A DNA stretch of 64,000 nt, taken from NCBI GenBank assembly GCA_003993805.1, contig RSEF01000002.1, forward strand, positions 9,616,667-9,680,666, in the 5' to 3' direction. Shown here piece after piece: positions 1 through 12,644 of the stretch. The stretch is from Himantopus leucocephalus. Its lineage: Eukaryota > Chordata > Aves > Charadriiformes > Recurvirostridae. A program made the position numbers and the translations under genes. The first letter of the stretch is position 1. Each line of letters begins with the position of its first letter. The notes beneath the pieces are model-generated. The model searched no databases. It was given only the letters and a program-made list of their open reading frames with translations, and was not told the DNA's origin.

Positions 1-78
1 CTTCTTCCTTTTTTCACAAATGGGAAGTCTTTTTGGTCAAGCTTTCAAACAAGTCCACACCAAAAATTAGAAATATTC

Positions 79-513
79 ACAGAATCATAGAATGATTTAC
101 TTTGGAAGGGACCTTAAAGATCACCTAGTTCCAACGCCCCTGCCACGGGCAGGGACACCTCTCACTCAGAGGTTGCTCAGAGCCCCATCCAACATGGCCT
201 TGAACATCTCCAGGGATGGGGCCTCCACAACTTCCCTGGGCAACCTGTTCCAGTGTCTCATCACCCTCAGTGTGAAAAATTTCTTCCTAACACCTAATCT
301 AAATCTACCCTCTTCCAGTTTGAAGCCTTTACCTCTCATCCTATCACTACATGCCCTTGTAAAATGTCCCTCTCCATCTTTCCTGTAGGCCCCCTTCATA
401 TACTGGAAGGCCACTATAAGGTCTCCCCGGAGTCTTCTCTTCTCCAGGCTGAACATGCCCAACTCTCTCAGTCTGTCTTCATAGGAGAGGTGCTCCAGCC
501 CTCTGATCATTCT
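79..513 (-). mobile_element. CR1 LINE, 5'-truncated 3' end
   Basis: This is a non-LTR retrotransposon fragment of the avian CR1 family, lying antisense. Read on the minus strand it encodes the C-terminal ~114 residues of the CR1 ORF2 protein, the part beyond the reverse-transcriptase domain. Recognisable family blocks are ELGMFSLEKRRLRGDLI near the start and HWNRLPREVVEAPSLEMFK near the end. The frame is intact from about 510 down to a TGA at about 166. The short 3' UTR follows (the GATCTTTAAGGTCCCTTCCA-type motif), and the element ends in the ATTCTATGATTCTGTG-type tail at about 79-95, typical of CR1. Everything upstream of the C-terminal region is missing, which is the usual 5' truncation from incomplete target-primed reverse transcription. 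The uninterrupted frame suggests a relatively young copy. It has no catalytic domain, so it cannot move by itself. Family identity is secure; the exact left and right ends are approximate. Confidence 0.93.
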
Positions 514-3500
514 CTGAGAGTGTCACTGTCCCAAAATATACTGCACCAATAGTTTTGTGGTCTCCCCTAGAAGTCAGTCCCTCAGAGTTTCCCTCTTGAA
601 TTTTACCCGTTAGACATCAGCATATCCTTTGCTCCAGATTTTCCTTCATGTTCCTTCACAGGCCTCTGCAACAACCTCTTCTCTTTCCTGATGCTTACAC
701 CCTCCACTTACTTACAGGCACTCAGCTTGTCTCCCTTTAGCTACACATATTCAGTTCGTCTTTCACCATAAATCAATCATTCCAGTGCTTAATCATTTGT
801 GTTCTTTTCCCTGAAACACTCTCCTGCTGCTCTCTCACTCCTGTCAGTGTTATGTGCCCAGAACCAAACTCATTTTTTTAATTGCATGACCGGACAAAGA
901 AACAGCCAAAACAGGACGGTGGTTTTATGAGTACATCATGGCAGTCAACTAAACTAATAAGAATTTAAAAAATACAGTGTGTCTTGGCTGGTGCATCATC
1001 ACTCTCTTCAGTTGTCAATCAGCAGATTGTTTTGGTGTCATTTCTTAAAAAAGAGGGATTCAAGAATTCCCCCCATCCAAGCCTGGATACAGACAAGTGT
1101 GGCAAATACTAGTGTTTTGTTTCAGACATGGACTGACCCATGAGGCCCAAAGCCTAAAAGACAGAGTGGGAATTCAGATCCAAATGTGGGCTCCATGGCT
1201 CACACCATTCACTTTTACTCAAGGGATTCAGCCTTGTGGCTTTCCTGAAGAAGTCAGGCTATTCCCGGCTTCCCAACTCAAGCCAACTTCCCAACTCCAC
1301 TAAAACTACCTGACTGATCAGGACAAAAGTCATCCATAGGCATGTAAGCCACAGAGTTTTCCCTTTGAATCACAAATTAATCACTAGCAAAGGAAACAAA
1401 AGGGACACTGGAAAGACACTGGAAAAGCTGCCATTTTTTATCCTCTATGTTGACCTGATAGGGACAGGGACTGAAAGAGCAGCTCATGAGTCTCATGGAG
1501 CTGTATGAACCTGGCCTCAGAAGATGCACAGAAGCGCTTTAAGTCCAGCAGCTCTCCTGGGGAAATTGGGTAGACTCTGGGAACAGGACAGTGCTCCTTA
1601 GCACACTGCTGTTGCTAGAGGAGATGCTATCACAGGTAAGGGCACAATGCAAAAAGAGACCATGCAAACACAGATGAATATGAAAAGACCACAGAGACAC
1701 AGGTGAATATGAGTACAGACAACGTCTGACAGGGGAGCTACTCCTAGTGGGTTATGCAAGCAAAACAATTTTACCCCCTTCAAAGGCAAAACAGGAGCCA
1801 GGATACTCTGTTTATAATTTGGGGGATTTTTGAAATCATAGCTCTTTCATTATAAAATGCCTTAAGCCCTCAGCCACAGCAATCAAACCCTGCAATATCC
1901 GGTGTCATGTAAAGAAGTACCTTCTGTATTGTAACAAACATCATCAAAGGGCTTAAGTCTAAATCGTGTTAGTCGTAAGAACATACTGGTGATATTTCTG
2001 ATGAGTACATTTCCTTATCGAAAATTGTATGATTCTTGCTTTCATAATGATCTCCAGGGTCAAGCTGAAAAAAGCATCCCTAAATAGGAAAGTACTCAAG
2101 TGTGTGCTTATATTTTCAGCCTACTTTCCATCCTTGGAACTGGATGGGTCTTACTCACATGCTGCAGTGGCTCAGGTTCTGAGATGCCCCCATGCAGTAT
2201 CAATGACAATCTACAAATGTTTGGCAAAATCAACTTTTTGGCAGAACATTTTTGCAAATAAACGTTTCTAGAAGTACACTGATGGTCAATGTTTTTCATG
2301 ACAAAGTACCATGGGCAGAATAATCCCACAACACATAAGACCTTAGTCTCACAATATAAGCAGAGCGTTGCCTCCAGTTAATTGTGCCCTTATTTGCTTC
2401 CATGCACAGTGATGAGATCCAGCCTGTTATCATCTGATAGTGACTGGAGGTCAGGGACAAAGTCTTAGCTCATCTTGGCAATACAAATCTGTACAGATAC
2501 AACCCACTGGAGGTACGCAACAGAGCCTGAGCATTTCAGGCAGCCTGCTTAAATCAGAATTTTCAGACGGAAGAAATTTTTCACCGGAGTGGAAGTTCTT
2601 CTGAAAGGGTTTTCTTCATGTTAAATATTGAGCCATAGTGTAACAGACAGAACGCACTATAAGCTTCTGCATGTGGTAATGTTTTAATGCGATACTAAGA
2701 ACCCAGTCTGCAAGGATTGCAAATCCTGAAATTTTCTCTTGCCCATTTCAGTCATTGAAAGACCTTCAATATTTCAGAGGTGCTGCGCTCCAGCAGATCC
2801 ATCATCCCCAACCCGGCAAGATGTGGCCACCACTGACTGTGACTGAAGTAGAACGGTGAGAAAGCTCACAGTGTAAACAATATAAACCAAAGCAAAAATC
2901 CACAGCAGCTTGTTTGTCTCCTGTAAATACCTAGGAATAATTTGAAACTAGCTTCTTGAGAGAAGAAAAGCTGAATAAAGAATCTCTGTCAATGTCTGTC
3001 ACTTGACAGATGGCATACTAAGGAATATAACACCTACCTGTAACTTACACAGAGTTATCTCAGGTTTGTGAGAGATCCTTGGATGGATATTTTTCTGTCT
3101 GTTGGACTAAGATTTAGAAAGTATATTTGGGTTTTCAAGTCACTAGTATGCTCTGAGAATAACCTCTACAAAGATTACATATTTGGGAAAAGATCTGGCA
3201 AACTTTCAGGCAGTTTTCAAGATCTCTTGTATATGCAAAGAGAACTTTGATTTCATGATTAAGATAGATTTATGGCAGCAGTAGCACCTATTTAAATATT
3301 ATGATAATGTGTGAAAAAACCTACTTTATATTGCATTGAACTGAAATGACATCTGTTGAATGCTGTTAAGTTCAGAGGTGATTTCTCTCAGTATTTGTGA
3401 GTATTCAGGGGTTTTTTTAGGCATAACATACATTTCAGGAATGAAAAGCAAATATATCTGATATTTTAATGAGCCCTGTAAGTATCTACCATTTCTAGAG

Positions 3501-5105
3501 TAATTTCATTCATAGAAAGAAATTATATTTCTTCACCTTCTCTTTCAAAATCTGTCTGAGCTTTTTACCTACATATCTGCCCATTGTTTTCTTCCACAGG
3601 TGAGGACTGAAGCCCTGACTAAAGACAGGATTTTGGCATTGCAATGTTCAACAATCCATTATATAGCCATGCTACTGTCATCAGCCTGGCAAAAGAAATG
3701 AGATCAAGCTCTAAGAAGTCATTGTCAAATGAAGCTAGTTTTGAAATAAAACATTAATTTAGCCTCAGATTAGACTTTAAGCTAAGTTCCTGATTCTTAG
3801 GTGTTATGGTAGGTTTCTACTCACAGTAGTTACTGATTTTGGATGAAGAACTGCAAAGTTTACAGGAAAATACAGACCCATCTTCACTGAGGGGAATAAA
3901 AACCATTTCCTTCAATAGATACAGAAATAACCATAGCAGCGTTGTAAGAAGACAAAAGGGACTTTGTCCTGGCATTGTCTGTGAGTTCTAGTTTTTTAAT
4001 CTGTGCCCCCAGAATACATTGCTATGTTCAGATGTGTTGTGTGTATGGACATTCATTGTTGTTTTCTGTAAGCAACTGTATTTGAGTAAATAAAACACAC
4101 AACCCTGTAAAGCTCAAGTAAGATGTGACACAGGGCTTCTTGAATCTGTCTTCTCTCAACCACTCAGATGCCATTTTTTGAGCCCTTTGTTTTACTGTCA
4201 GACTATGTGAAAGAATTAGGAGAAACTCATGTATTATAAAGATGTTGTGCAATAAATACGTTAATTGAGAATTCATGGTGGAGTTAATTCCCGGCAAAGC
4301 TGATGAAAACCTGGATCAGTTTGATGCCTAGATGGAGGTAAACTTAACAGTCAATTATAAAGGTAAATGTTTTATGCAGAGCGGGCTCAATATCATGTTT
4401 GGGTGTTCAGAGATACATTCTCTTTCTAAGGCTTTTTTGTATCAATGCTGCTTTGGAATCAAAAGCAGATTTTCAACTACATTTTTCATGCTGACTTATT
4501 TTTTTCAGAAAACGTCAAGAGTGGAAGTCTTCTACCCAAACATAGATGTTTATGCTGTAGGCACATATCTCTGAGCTAATCAGCTACACTGTTAGAAACA
4601 TGGCCTTGCAGAGTGTGGTCCATCTCAGCTTTGTAAATAGAGCTGGTAACTCTGAAAATGTCTGTGTCATTCCATGACCATGCAAACAGCTGTGAGGGCT
4701 ATGTGGTGTTTGGCTATGTGATGTACATCTCCACCAGTGGGGGGGATCTGCATGATACTTATTTAGTGTCAAACAACTTTCCACCAAAGTGGAAAGTTTC
4801 AAAAGTTTTGACTTTTCTGTTAGAAAATGAACTCCCCAAAGCCTGAGTTTTATGGCCAAAAGCACAGAAAAACTGAAGGAGAATAGACTGAAGGCTTTGA
4901 ATAATTAGATTTTTAACATAAATAAAAGCCTTTTTATCTTTAGGGAACATCCAGTTAAAATAAAACAGAAATAAATATTCATAACCTTTCTCAATGTAGA
5001 TGTAGCCATGTATCACAGTTTTCACTACTTCATCTTTAGATGTAAACCAGAAAAAAACGCTCTTCTTTTTAATTTCTGCCTTTTTTTTTTTTGAAACATA
5101 TTCAG
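514..5105. other. Non-coding single-copy DNA, nothing recognised
   Basis: About 4.6 kb of AT-rich sequence with stops in all frames and no recognisable protein, RNA gene or repeat family. Short open stretches (for example 2029-2271 plus, 4028-4297 minus, 4584-4865 minus) have no familiar motif and look like chance. Two short similar segments, each containing GTGAATATGA or GATGAATATGA, sit at about 1671-1710. Confidence 0.6.
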
Positions 5106-5296
5106 CCTACTAACACTGCCAGGAAAGCAAAGTTAATAAGCCAATTTGTTTCTTTTTCAAGTAGACATCCTCTTGTTTTATCTCAAGTTGCTTTTCAAGC
5201 TACAGAGGAAGCACCTGTAAACATGTGTTGCAGAACTGCCTCATTATCCTCTTTCAGACTCTTCGCAAGCACCATTAGTCAGGCACTGTTTTCAAG
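5106..5296 (+). other. Candidate internal exon, unidentified
   Basis: A 191 bp segment is bounded by good splice signals. On the left there is a 12-T polypyrimidine tract (5081-5092) and then ATTCAG ending at 5105. On the right is AAG followed by GTGAGT, a consensus donor starting at 5297. One frame stays open across the whole segment (63 codons plus two bases), with a basic, serine-rich and unfamiliar product. No partner exon was found nearby. It may be a non-coding RNA exon, a coding exon of an unrecognised gene, or chance. The splice signals are seen directly; the exon status is inference. Confidence 0.17.
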
Positions 5297-6850
5297 GTGA
5301 GTCTGTAGTGTAAGGTGCTTCTGGCGATGACTCCTTGGTTTTGTGTGCATTGTTTGTAGTCTTCTGTAAAAGAAGGTATCTGCTGTCCATTGCATGAAGA
5401 CTGCAAGTCAGATGGTCTATGATAGGACTACAAAAGACAACATAAGAAGGAACATCTTGTCTTCTAGCAGATGCATTTCTGAGCTTAATATACCTTTTCC
5501 CAGTACATGATCCACTCATCTAAAGTGACTATAATTTTGTAGCTCCAGTCCAGCCTGGCAGTCTTGTGCATGGAAACTAGACAATGTATCTGAAATCTTA
5601 ATTAAGTGGAGGACTGACAGACACACAGACTGATCACAAAATATTTCTTTCCAAGGCACCTGATTCCTTCACGTTTCATGAATGAAAGCACTGAGTTCCA
5701 TTTTTGGGTTTTTAGAGGGAATGGTGTCCAGACGACAGGAACTATCAGATGGCTGAAAGGTTTTTTTCCTCTTGATTTTCTTTCATGTCAGTGGAAAAGT
5801 GGTCTTCAACTCTTGTTAACTTTGTTGTGTTTCATGAATCTGTTTGGTATTTTACCTTTGTTTCCCCAGCTGATTGAAAAATTCCCGTAGATTTAGACTG
5901 TGTGGGTCATTCAGACACTTATTTTGAGGCAACATGTGGAACCGAAGAGCTTCCAGGATGCCCCAATGGAAACCAAAAGTTGTCCTGACTTCAGGGCCTG
6001 CAATGTAGCCTAACCTTTATCACTCCAGCCCTTAAAAACTTTCTTTTCCACTGCATGCTGAGTAAGGCTTATAGCAAATCTATACTTCTACTTAAGCTTT
6101 TACTATTCCACTTGTCATCATGTTCAGCCAGCTCTGTTCTCCTTTAGCAATGACAAAAGAAAATAACAGTCAAATGTGTCTCAAAAAAAAAAAAAAAAGC
6201 AGGAATTAAAAATACTGGCTCCCCACCTCTCTCTTTGAGCACATTATTATTCCAGGTGGCAAGGTGAATTGAGGCAGAGGGTAAGGTTTTTTTACAATGT
6301 CAGTTGAAGGTCTATAGGTTCACATTCAAAGGGAGTCTAGGAAAGGGAATGACAGGGATGTCCTGATAGGGAATGAAATATGAAGAACAGAGTATATCAA
6401 ATAGATTGAAATCCCAGGAACTTCAGTGGGCATGCCACATGGCATAGAAGACACAAGAGAGACAACAAGGAATTTCTTGGAAGGCCATTGCTTAAGTTCA
6501 TGGTTATTCATAGAGAAAATAGATTGATAGTTCATTTGGGTCTCTGAGCTCTCACTGTGGATGACTAGTGACAGGAATATACATCCCTGACTAATAAAGC
6601 AGTGACAAAGAGAGAAGAGTGAAGGCACTGCAGGTTTTATGGAACAAGGATGTCTTAGTGACAGCTGGGCGATGGGTTCCTTGTCCTGTGGGCTGGTGGC
6701 TCTCTCCCCACATCAAAGAGGCAGAGTTATTCTGCACCAGTCAGATCCAACGCTATAGACTTTCAATCAGCTGAAAAAAATATTCACTTTTAAAAGATGA
6801 CAATTTAACAGGCAGCTCTGCTTACTTTCTATTTACTGGAACAAGACAGG
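5297..6850. other. Non-coding DNA with one poly-A tract
   Basis: No gene recognised. A 16-A run lies at 6183-6198; it has no SINE-like body upstream. Open stretches at 5678-5890 (plus) and 6326-6628 (minus) show no family motif. Confidence 0.55.
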
Positions 6851-6931
6851 CTATAAATACGGGACTTGGTACAGCTCAAGGCCAAGGTACGGGTCCGTCT
6901 TGGCTCTCTGTATATAAATACAGGTGAGTCA
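6851..6931. promoter_or_regulatory. TATA/AP-1-like motif cluster around an imperfect palindrome
   Basis: Two TATA-like boxes lie 60 bp apart: CTATAAATAC at 6851-6860 and TATATAAATA at 6911-6920. Between them, 6881-6904 forms an inverted repeat with arms GCCAAG-ACGG and CCGTCTTGGC and a two-base bulge. A perfect AP-1 site, TGAGTCA, is at 6925-6931, immediately after the second TATA box. CAG followed by GTGAGT at 6921-6929 also matches a splice donor. Together this resembles a compact promoter, but no transcript or downstream frame supports it, and TATA-like strings are common by chance in AT-rich DNA. Confidence 0.18.
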
Positions 6932-7748
6932 CTGGATGTGCCCGTACACACCTTGAAAGAAAAATACCTGAAGTGATCACTGACTGCCAGGAACCTGTGC
7001 CAGATTGTTTGCAATGTCCTTTGCTCCTCCTTGGCTCATCTTCATTCATGGCTGCTGAGCCAAGTTAGACTCTGCCCTTTGGCTCATTTCATTGGCTGGC
7101 TCATTGCTACAATGTACACATTTTTAAATGAAAGATTGTTTACTCCCATGTACATCTGTACGCAGACAAACATACACAAATTTCCAACAGATTTTAGCGT
7201 GGCTTGTCACAAGTTTAATGGATCTTCTTCCAAAAATTTTGTAGTGAGTTATTTATGGTCATGACAGCATACACAGAAGTTTCTGTGCTTCCGAGGGTTT
7301 TACTTCAGTATTTGCTTACTTGCTGCATGTAAGTGTTCCTGGTATTTTAATTTGCTTATATGAAAGAAGAGTCAAGCAAAGAATTTCTGTAGGTCAATGA
7401 AGTAGATGCTCCCTTTTAGAGTGAAATTTGTGATAAAATGGTCCAGTTCTGTTCTCGCTTGATGATGTGGAAGTATTAAGTAACTCCTATGAATTGAGTG
7501 GAGTTGTTATAGATCACCGCTGGCATAGCTGAGAACAGAATTTCGTTTGCAACCCAAAAGAAGCTAAACTGCCCCTTTTCTCTTTGCTGATGGTGTGCAT
7601 GGTGCAAAGCACTTTTTCACTGTAGTGGGATGAATGGTGTTTTCAAAGATGCTCTTGCAATAATAAAGCGAGTGTGTTGTACAGCCAGGGTTTAACTGGG
7701 AAGCGCTCCACTTTTCAAAAAGGTTTTCTCCTCCTCTGTGCAAGAGCT
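6932..7748. other. Non-coding DNA, nothing recognised
   Basis: No gene, RNA or repeat family could be identified in this stretch. Short open frames are unremarkable. Confidence 0.5.
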
Positions 7749-7859
7749 TTGCCAAAGGGTGTACATGTTACTGTTGCAGCCAAAATTGCTGTTATAGCCA
7801 AGGGATGTACACGTTTCTGTGTAAATGCGTTGCCAAAGGGTGTGCAAGCTACAGTTCAA
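7749..7859 (+). repeat. Degenerate minisatellite, three copies of a ~30 bp unit
   Basis: Three related units of about 30 bp occur at 7749-7778, 7795-7824 and 7830-7859. They share a core of the form GCCAAAGGGTGTACATGTTA. The first and third copies begin with an identical TTGCCAAAGGGTGT; the middle one reads TAGCCAAGGGATGT. Spacing is uneven (46 and 35 bp), so this is an old, eroded tandem duplication. In the plus frame the repeat produces a recurring LPKGV motif, but there is no sign that this is translated. Confidence 0.65.
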
Positions 7860-10525
7860 AGTTACAGTTGAAGGGGCATTCCTAGCTTTAACGTATATGA
7901 TCTGCTTATCCAGTCAATTAAACGCAGTTTATTTTCAGATAGCTGAGGGGATTGCTCATGTGATGCAGAGCCTATTGCTATGGGAGCCCTTAAAAACAAG
8001 CTCCCTTTTAACTTTTTACTGTTATGCAAGGTATTACTGGTACTCATGGTATTCCCCATTCTTTGTACAATACATGCTTCTACAAAGAACAACTTACCTC
8101 CAATTAAAGATGGTAAAAGTGCCGCATTTTTTTTTCTCTAAGGATGCCAAATATACTGTGAACTTGCCACAGGCCATGCATGGCTGTTTAGCTGGCTACT
8201 GTGTGCAGCCATAGTCACATTTTGCGGGATTTTGAATTAATAGCAATCGCTCAGGAAACAGATCTGGTTGGCATACTGAATTCTTCAGCATAAAATATCT
8301 TCTCAGTAGACAGTGGGGTCAAAACCACAACAGACAAAATGCAAGAAAGTATAGAGAATGGCTCAAGAATATAACACAAGAAAACAAAACTGGTTGAAAG
8401 TGTACAATGAATCCTCCATATTTTTTTGCAAGCTCCACTGGAAATCTGATGGCTCTGGTGTGTCAGGTAAATGTGTTCTCTCAGTCAATAATTTCTTAGA
8501 GTAATCCATTAATGTTGTGCCAGAGCCACTCACCAGTGTCAATGGGTTCATCCATTGTTGTGGGTGGTCTTAAGCAGATGTCTGCATGCTAGAAGTCTGG
8601 GCATGGTTGCACGAAAACTTCCACTGACACTGGTCACTACTTCTCCTTTGACCATACAGAGAGACCAGGGTGGCTTCTTCATCAGGAAAAAGCCTTACGT
8701 CCACTTTTGCCTTTAGACATTTACAGCACTAACATATGCCTTCAGACATCTACAGCAAGACCTCAGGCAGTGCTTGGTATTCAATATATCTGAACCAAAG
8801 AGATATCTAATCTTTCTGAAACAGCTATGAAAATGTTGCCCCCTTAAGGTGCTTGTTTTTCTCCATAGACCAGTCGGAGAATTTGCCAGGGTTAATTCGG
8901 ACCAGATTACGTCTAACTTCTACTTATTTAAAGTCAGATGAGATAAATCTCTTTGTCTCACAACTGATTCACAGCAGAAACAAGGTAGTTCAAAGAAAGA
9001 CAAACAAGATGAGTAGGAACAAGGAACGCTTCTGTTTGACACGCATATGATGAGAAATTAATTTAGAGGGAAAGCAGGTAAAGAATAACATGATAGGGCT
9101 GTTCAGTAGTAGACTGGAACAGATGAAATGAATGCAGCTACTTACTCCATCCTAGTGAGGAGCAAAGGAGCATCAAATAGCAGGAAACAAGCCTGAATAT
9201 GGAAAAGGGGACTCCTTTCCTCCAAACTGCACAATCATCCCCTCACCATGACATAGCAAAGACCCCAATAGCTTCAAAGGGCTCGGGAAAAGACGTCAGG
9301 TATATCAAGACAAGGAGATTAGCAGCAGTTGCTTTAGTTAATGAAAAAATGCAATTATTTTCTCACAACAAGGGTAAAGGGATACACTGATCTTTTATGA
9401 CACATACAGATTAGTGAAAATTCAATTGCTGACCTTGTCATCAGTCATTATATGAGAAAGAAAAAAAAAAGTGTACATTTGCCCCAAGCCTGTTTGATTG
9501 CTGGATCTGTAGCTGTATTTGCCTAATGCTTGTAAACAAGCCAAAACTTGCATGCATAAAATTGATATTTTTCTTTACAAATTTGTTTAGAATTTGCTCC
9601 TTATGTTGCATGTAAGAAGTAACATCGTTTTTATTTGTTGAAATGAAATCACTGCTAACTTTCTCTTTTATGTCTACCACTTTTACAAGATGTTTCTTCT
9701 GGCAATATCAGTCAGCTTTCTTTACCTCATTCTTTGTTCCCACATTGCCAATATTTCTGTGCTGCTGACTTCTGCACATATCCCCAGGAGTTTTTCTGAT
9801 GATACTGTGAACAGGAGACCCTGGATGTTTACCAACTCCTTACTTATTTATTATACCTGGCTCACTTCCTAGGACACAGTGAAAACTGTGTCTGTTCTTG
9901 TTGATCGCTAAACAAACCTTGTAAGGAAACAGTCCTCCAGTACATCTAGGAACATTGCTGCTTCCTTTGGGACCCCATCACTGTTGTCAAGGGCAACACC
10001 TGGAAAGTAGTGGCTGCCTGAGCTTTTGTACAAACCTTGCTACCTGAATATTTATCTATATTTTTTTACAATATGCAAAGGACTGTCTATTCTGTTTTCT
10101 TGCTGTTGTCTTCAGTATTTATTGGGCTACACCTTAAAACATGTGACTTGCATTGCTAAATGATACATATAATTTATTGAAACATACAGCTTTGACAAAC
10201 TCATCAGAGTGTGGAAAGTTACAGGGCTAGAATGAAGGATTCTGCTCCTCAAAGAATCTCCGGTTCTGCTGCAGTTCCATGTGTAGTATGTCCAGCATTA
10301 CATAGGGCTGAAATTTTCAGCACTGCCTTAGTGATTTGAATACTCACGGCCCATTAAAACACCATCCTAGACTTTTCCAGAAGACTTCCAGGAATGCTTA
10401 TACAGATATGAGCCTCTTGCCTCATCCTTGACTGGGATGCTATTTAAGTGCCTATCAAACATTAAAACTTGCATTATCCCAAATGCATCGTGTCAGACCT
10501 CCATGACGGTGTTGCCTTTTATAGG
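7860..10525. other. Non-coding DNA, nothing recognised
   Basis: AT-rich sequence without a recognisable gene or repeat family. A minus-strand ACTTAC at about 8093-8098 (sense AG then GTAAGT) is a good splice-donor match, but the matching acceptor is poor. Confidence 0.5.
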
Positions 10526-10556
10526 CATAGTGAATTTCATAGTCATAGTGAATTTC
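10526..10556 (+). repeat. Short tandem duplication, 18 bp period
   Basis: The 13-mer CATAGTGAATTTC occurs at 10526-10538 and again at 10544-10556, an exact direct repeat with an 18 bp period. This is a small local duplication. Confidence 0.7.
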
Positions 10557-12628
10557 CAGCAACAAGAATTTGCATCTTTTTTTACATCAACCAGGAAACT
10601 TGTGTTTTTACATCTGTTTTCTTCTGGTCTGCCTCAATTTTAATGCAGTGATGTTTCTACCAGAAATCCTATTGTGTAGCTACGATTTTAAAACTGAATA
10701 GTGTCTGGCAAAGGACGGTCAAGCTTCGGTTCTGAAGGGCTTTTTAAGCAAGAGAAAACCCTGGCTGCCAACTTCCTACACAGCATTTTATATATGCCTC
10801 TTTCACACCATAGGTCTCTGGGATTTGTCAGTCTTAATGTGAAACTGTCCAAACACTGGAAGTCTTTCAGCGGAAAACACTGTTGGCAAAGCAGAAGAAC
10901 ACAAAGAAAAGAGGCAGCAGAGAAGAAAGATAGAAAAAAATGAAATCAGCCTCTGAGCTGTTAATGGTATTTTCGAGTGGTATTCTTTTAAACTATGCTA
11001 AGTCCCATTTCTCCCAAAAGGGCCTTGACTTCTCTCATTGCTTGAGTGCACAGTGTCATCAAAGAGATGACCACAGTATCAGTTCCAGGCTCCGACTTCT
11101 TGGTGTGTATCCCAAAGGGTCTCCTGCCATAGCCCGTATTTCTGCAGCCCCCAGCAAAACCTGGCGACTACTCCTGAGTGTATTCCTGAGTAGGAGGTTA
11201 TTTCACCACTCTCCTGTACCCACTTCACACCACAACCAAGAGACCTGGTGTTTCTCCTTGTCACGCAGGCATTCAGGGCAAACGCAGACACAGGACACGC
11301 CAAGCCTCTTTCAGTGATTTCACCCAACCCCGTTCATTCTTCCACACCACACGCCTCTAGAAGCCCAGCCTCTATTTCTCAATTTCTTATCACCTGACAA
11401 ATTTCCAAGACCTGAGCTCACTCAGTCTAACAGGAAAAGGATATCACTTACCCTCAAATTCCCATTACACAGACTGTGACACATGTCCCACTGTTTGATT
11501 CCCGACGTGACTGAGGAATCATGTGTAGCACTACAGCAAGTTTGTTCTTGCATTGACCTGCAACTGCAGGGAGAGCTGACTCTCTAGCACAAGAGGTTAC
11601 ACACAGCTTTAATGACTATAACATTGTTATTTTATCTGCTGCGTTGAATGTGTATAATGGCAAATGTAGAGAGTAGATAAGCATCCATGTGTGGTGTCGA
11701 GGGTGAAGTCAGCCCAAGTGTGAAACAGATAATCCTGCTTACCTCAGCTGTATCAGCCTTGCAGAGCATCCACATCTTGTGGCTGTCTTCTGCCCTTGCT
11801 GCCAAGGAGCACAAGGGCACCTCCCGGTCAGATGCTTTCGACCTGCTTTGCAAGTTGAAGAGTCATAGCCCCACTCAAAATGCCCTACAATAGTGTGGTA
11901 GGTAAGTAGGGGCTGGTGTTTGCAGGATGGGACAGGGCAGGGACAGAGCTAATCCAAGGTGAGCCGTCCATTGAATATGCTGGGAGTCAGCAAGCACGAG
12001 GGTCCTCAAAAGAGATTGTGTCCACGTACTGCTTCGCATTGACCACTCGATGCACTGTATGTTTGTCTTGCAGTTAGAGCAACTGCTACTGGCCACAAGA
12101 ACATTGTCTTCGACTACATGTACCTTTAATTTGAACAAATATAGTCATTCTTACAATCTTTATGTTCTGAATGGTCACCCTACTTGTACAACAAAGCTTA
12201 CCTTGCCAGAGAGCTCAAAAGTTGGAAGTGTTTCAAAACTGTTGAAAACTCTCATATTTTGTAGGTACTCTGGGCCAAATCACACAACCTGATCTAACTT
12301 GAGTAAATCAGTGGCCCAACATTCAACGTCCCTGGGCCATTCCAGGCTTGTACTGGGACTTTCACAGCCCCAGATCTACCAGTGTTCAAGTGAGGACTGT
12401 GGAAAAGCAAGCTTCTGGCCTCCCTCTTTATCTTTTGCGGAAGCTAACCACAATAGAAGTTAGATATTTATACAATACTTTGGGCTGGTCTGGAGGGGAA
12501 AAAAAAATCAATCACACAGCTGTTTTGGGTTGTTTTTCTCTCTCTTGCTCTGATGCACAAATTAAACCACTGATTAATCAAACAATTCATTGACAAGAAC
12601 CCTGATTTATGTCGAGTTAAGTTACAGC
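10557..12628. other. Non-coding DNA, nothing recognised
   Basis: No gene recognised. The longest open stretch, 10940-11317 (plus, 125 codons), lies in locally GC-richer DNA and has no domain or motif. A minus-strand consensus donor (GAGG then GTAAGTGA) lies near 11450, with a plausible acceptor about 60 bp upstream near 11510, but only one frame is open across it and the product is unfamiliar. Confidence 0.5.
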
Positions 12629-12644
12629 ATGCAAATATTTGCAT
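12629..12644. promoter_or_regulatory. Perfect back-to-back octamer palindrome (POU-type site)
   Basis: ATGCAAATATTTGCAT is a perfect 16 bp palindrome made of two inverted ATGCAAAT octamers abutting without a spacer. The octamer is the established binding site of POU-domain factors such as Oct1 and Oct4. The flanks contain homeodomain-like cores (ATTAAAC and GATTAATC at about 12560-12580). The sequence match is exact; the function is inferred. Confidence 0.35.

Noticed and set aside
6183..6198. SINE or processed-pseudogene tail
   Set aside because: Only a poly-A run; no tRNA-like, 7SL-like or mRNA-like body precedes it.
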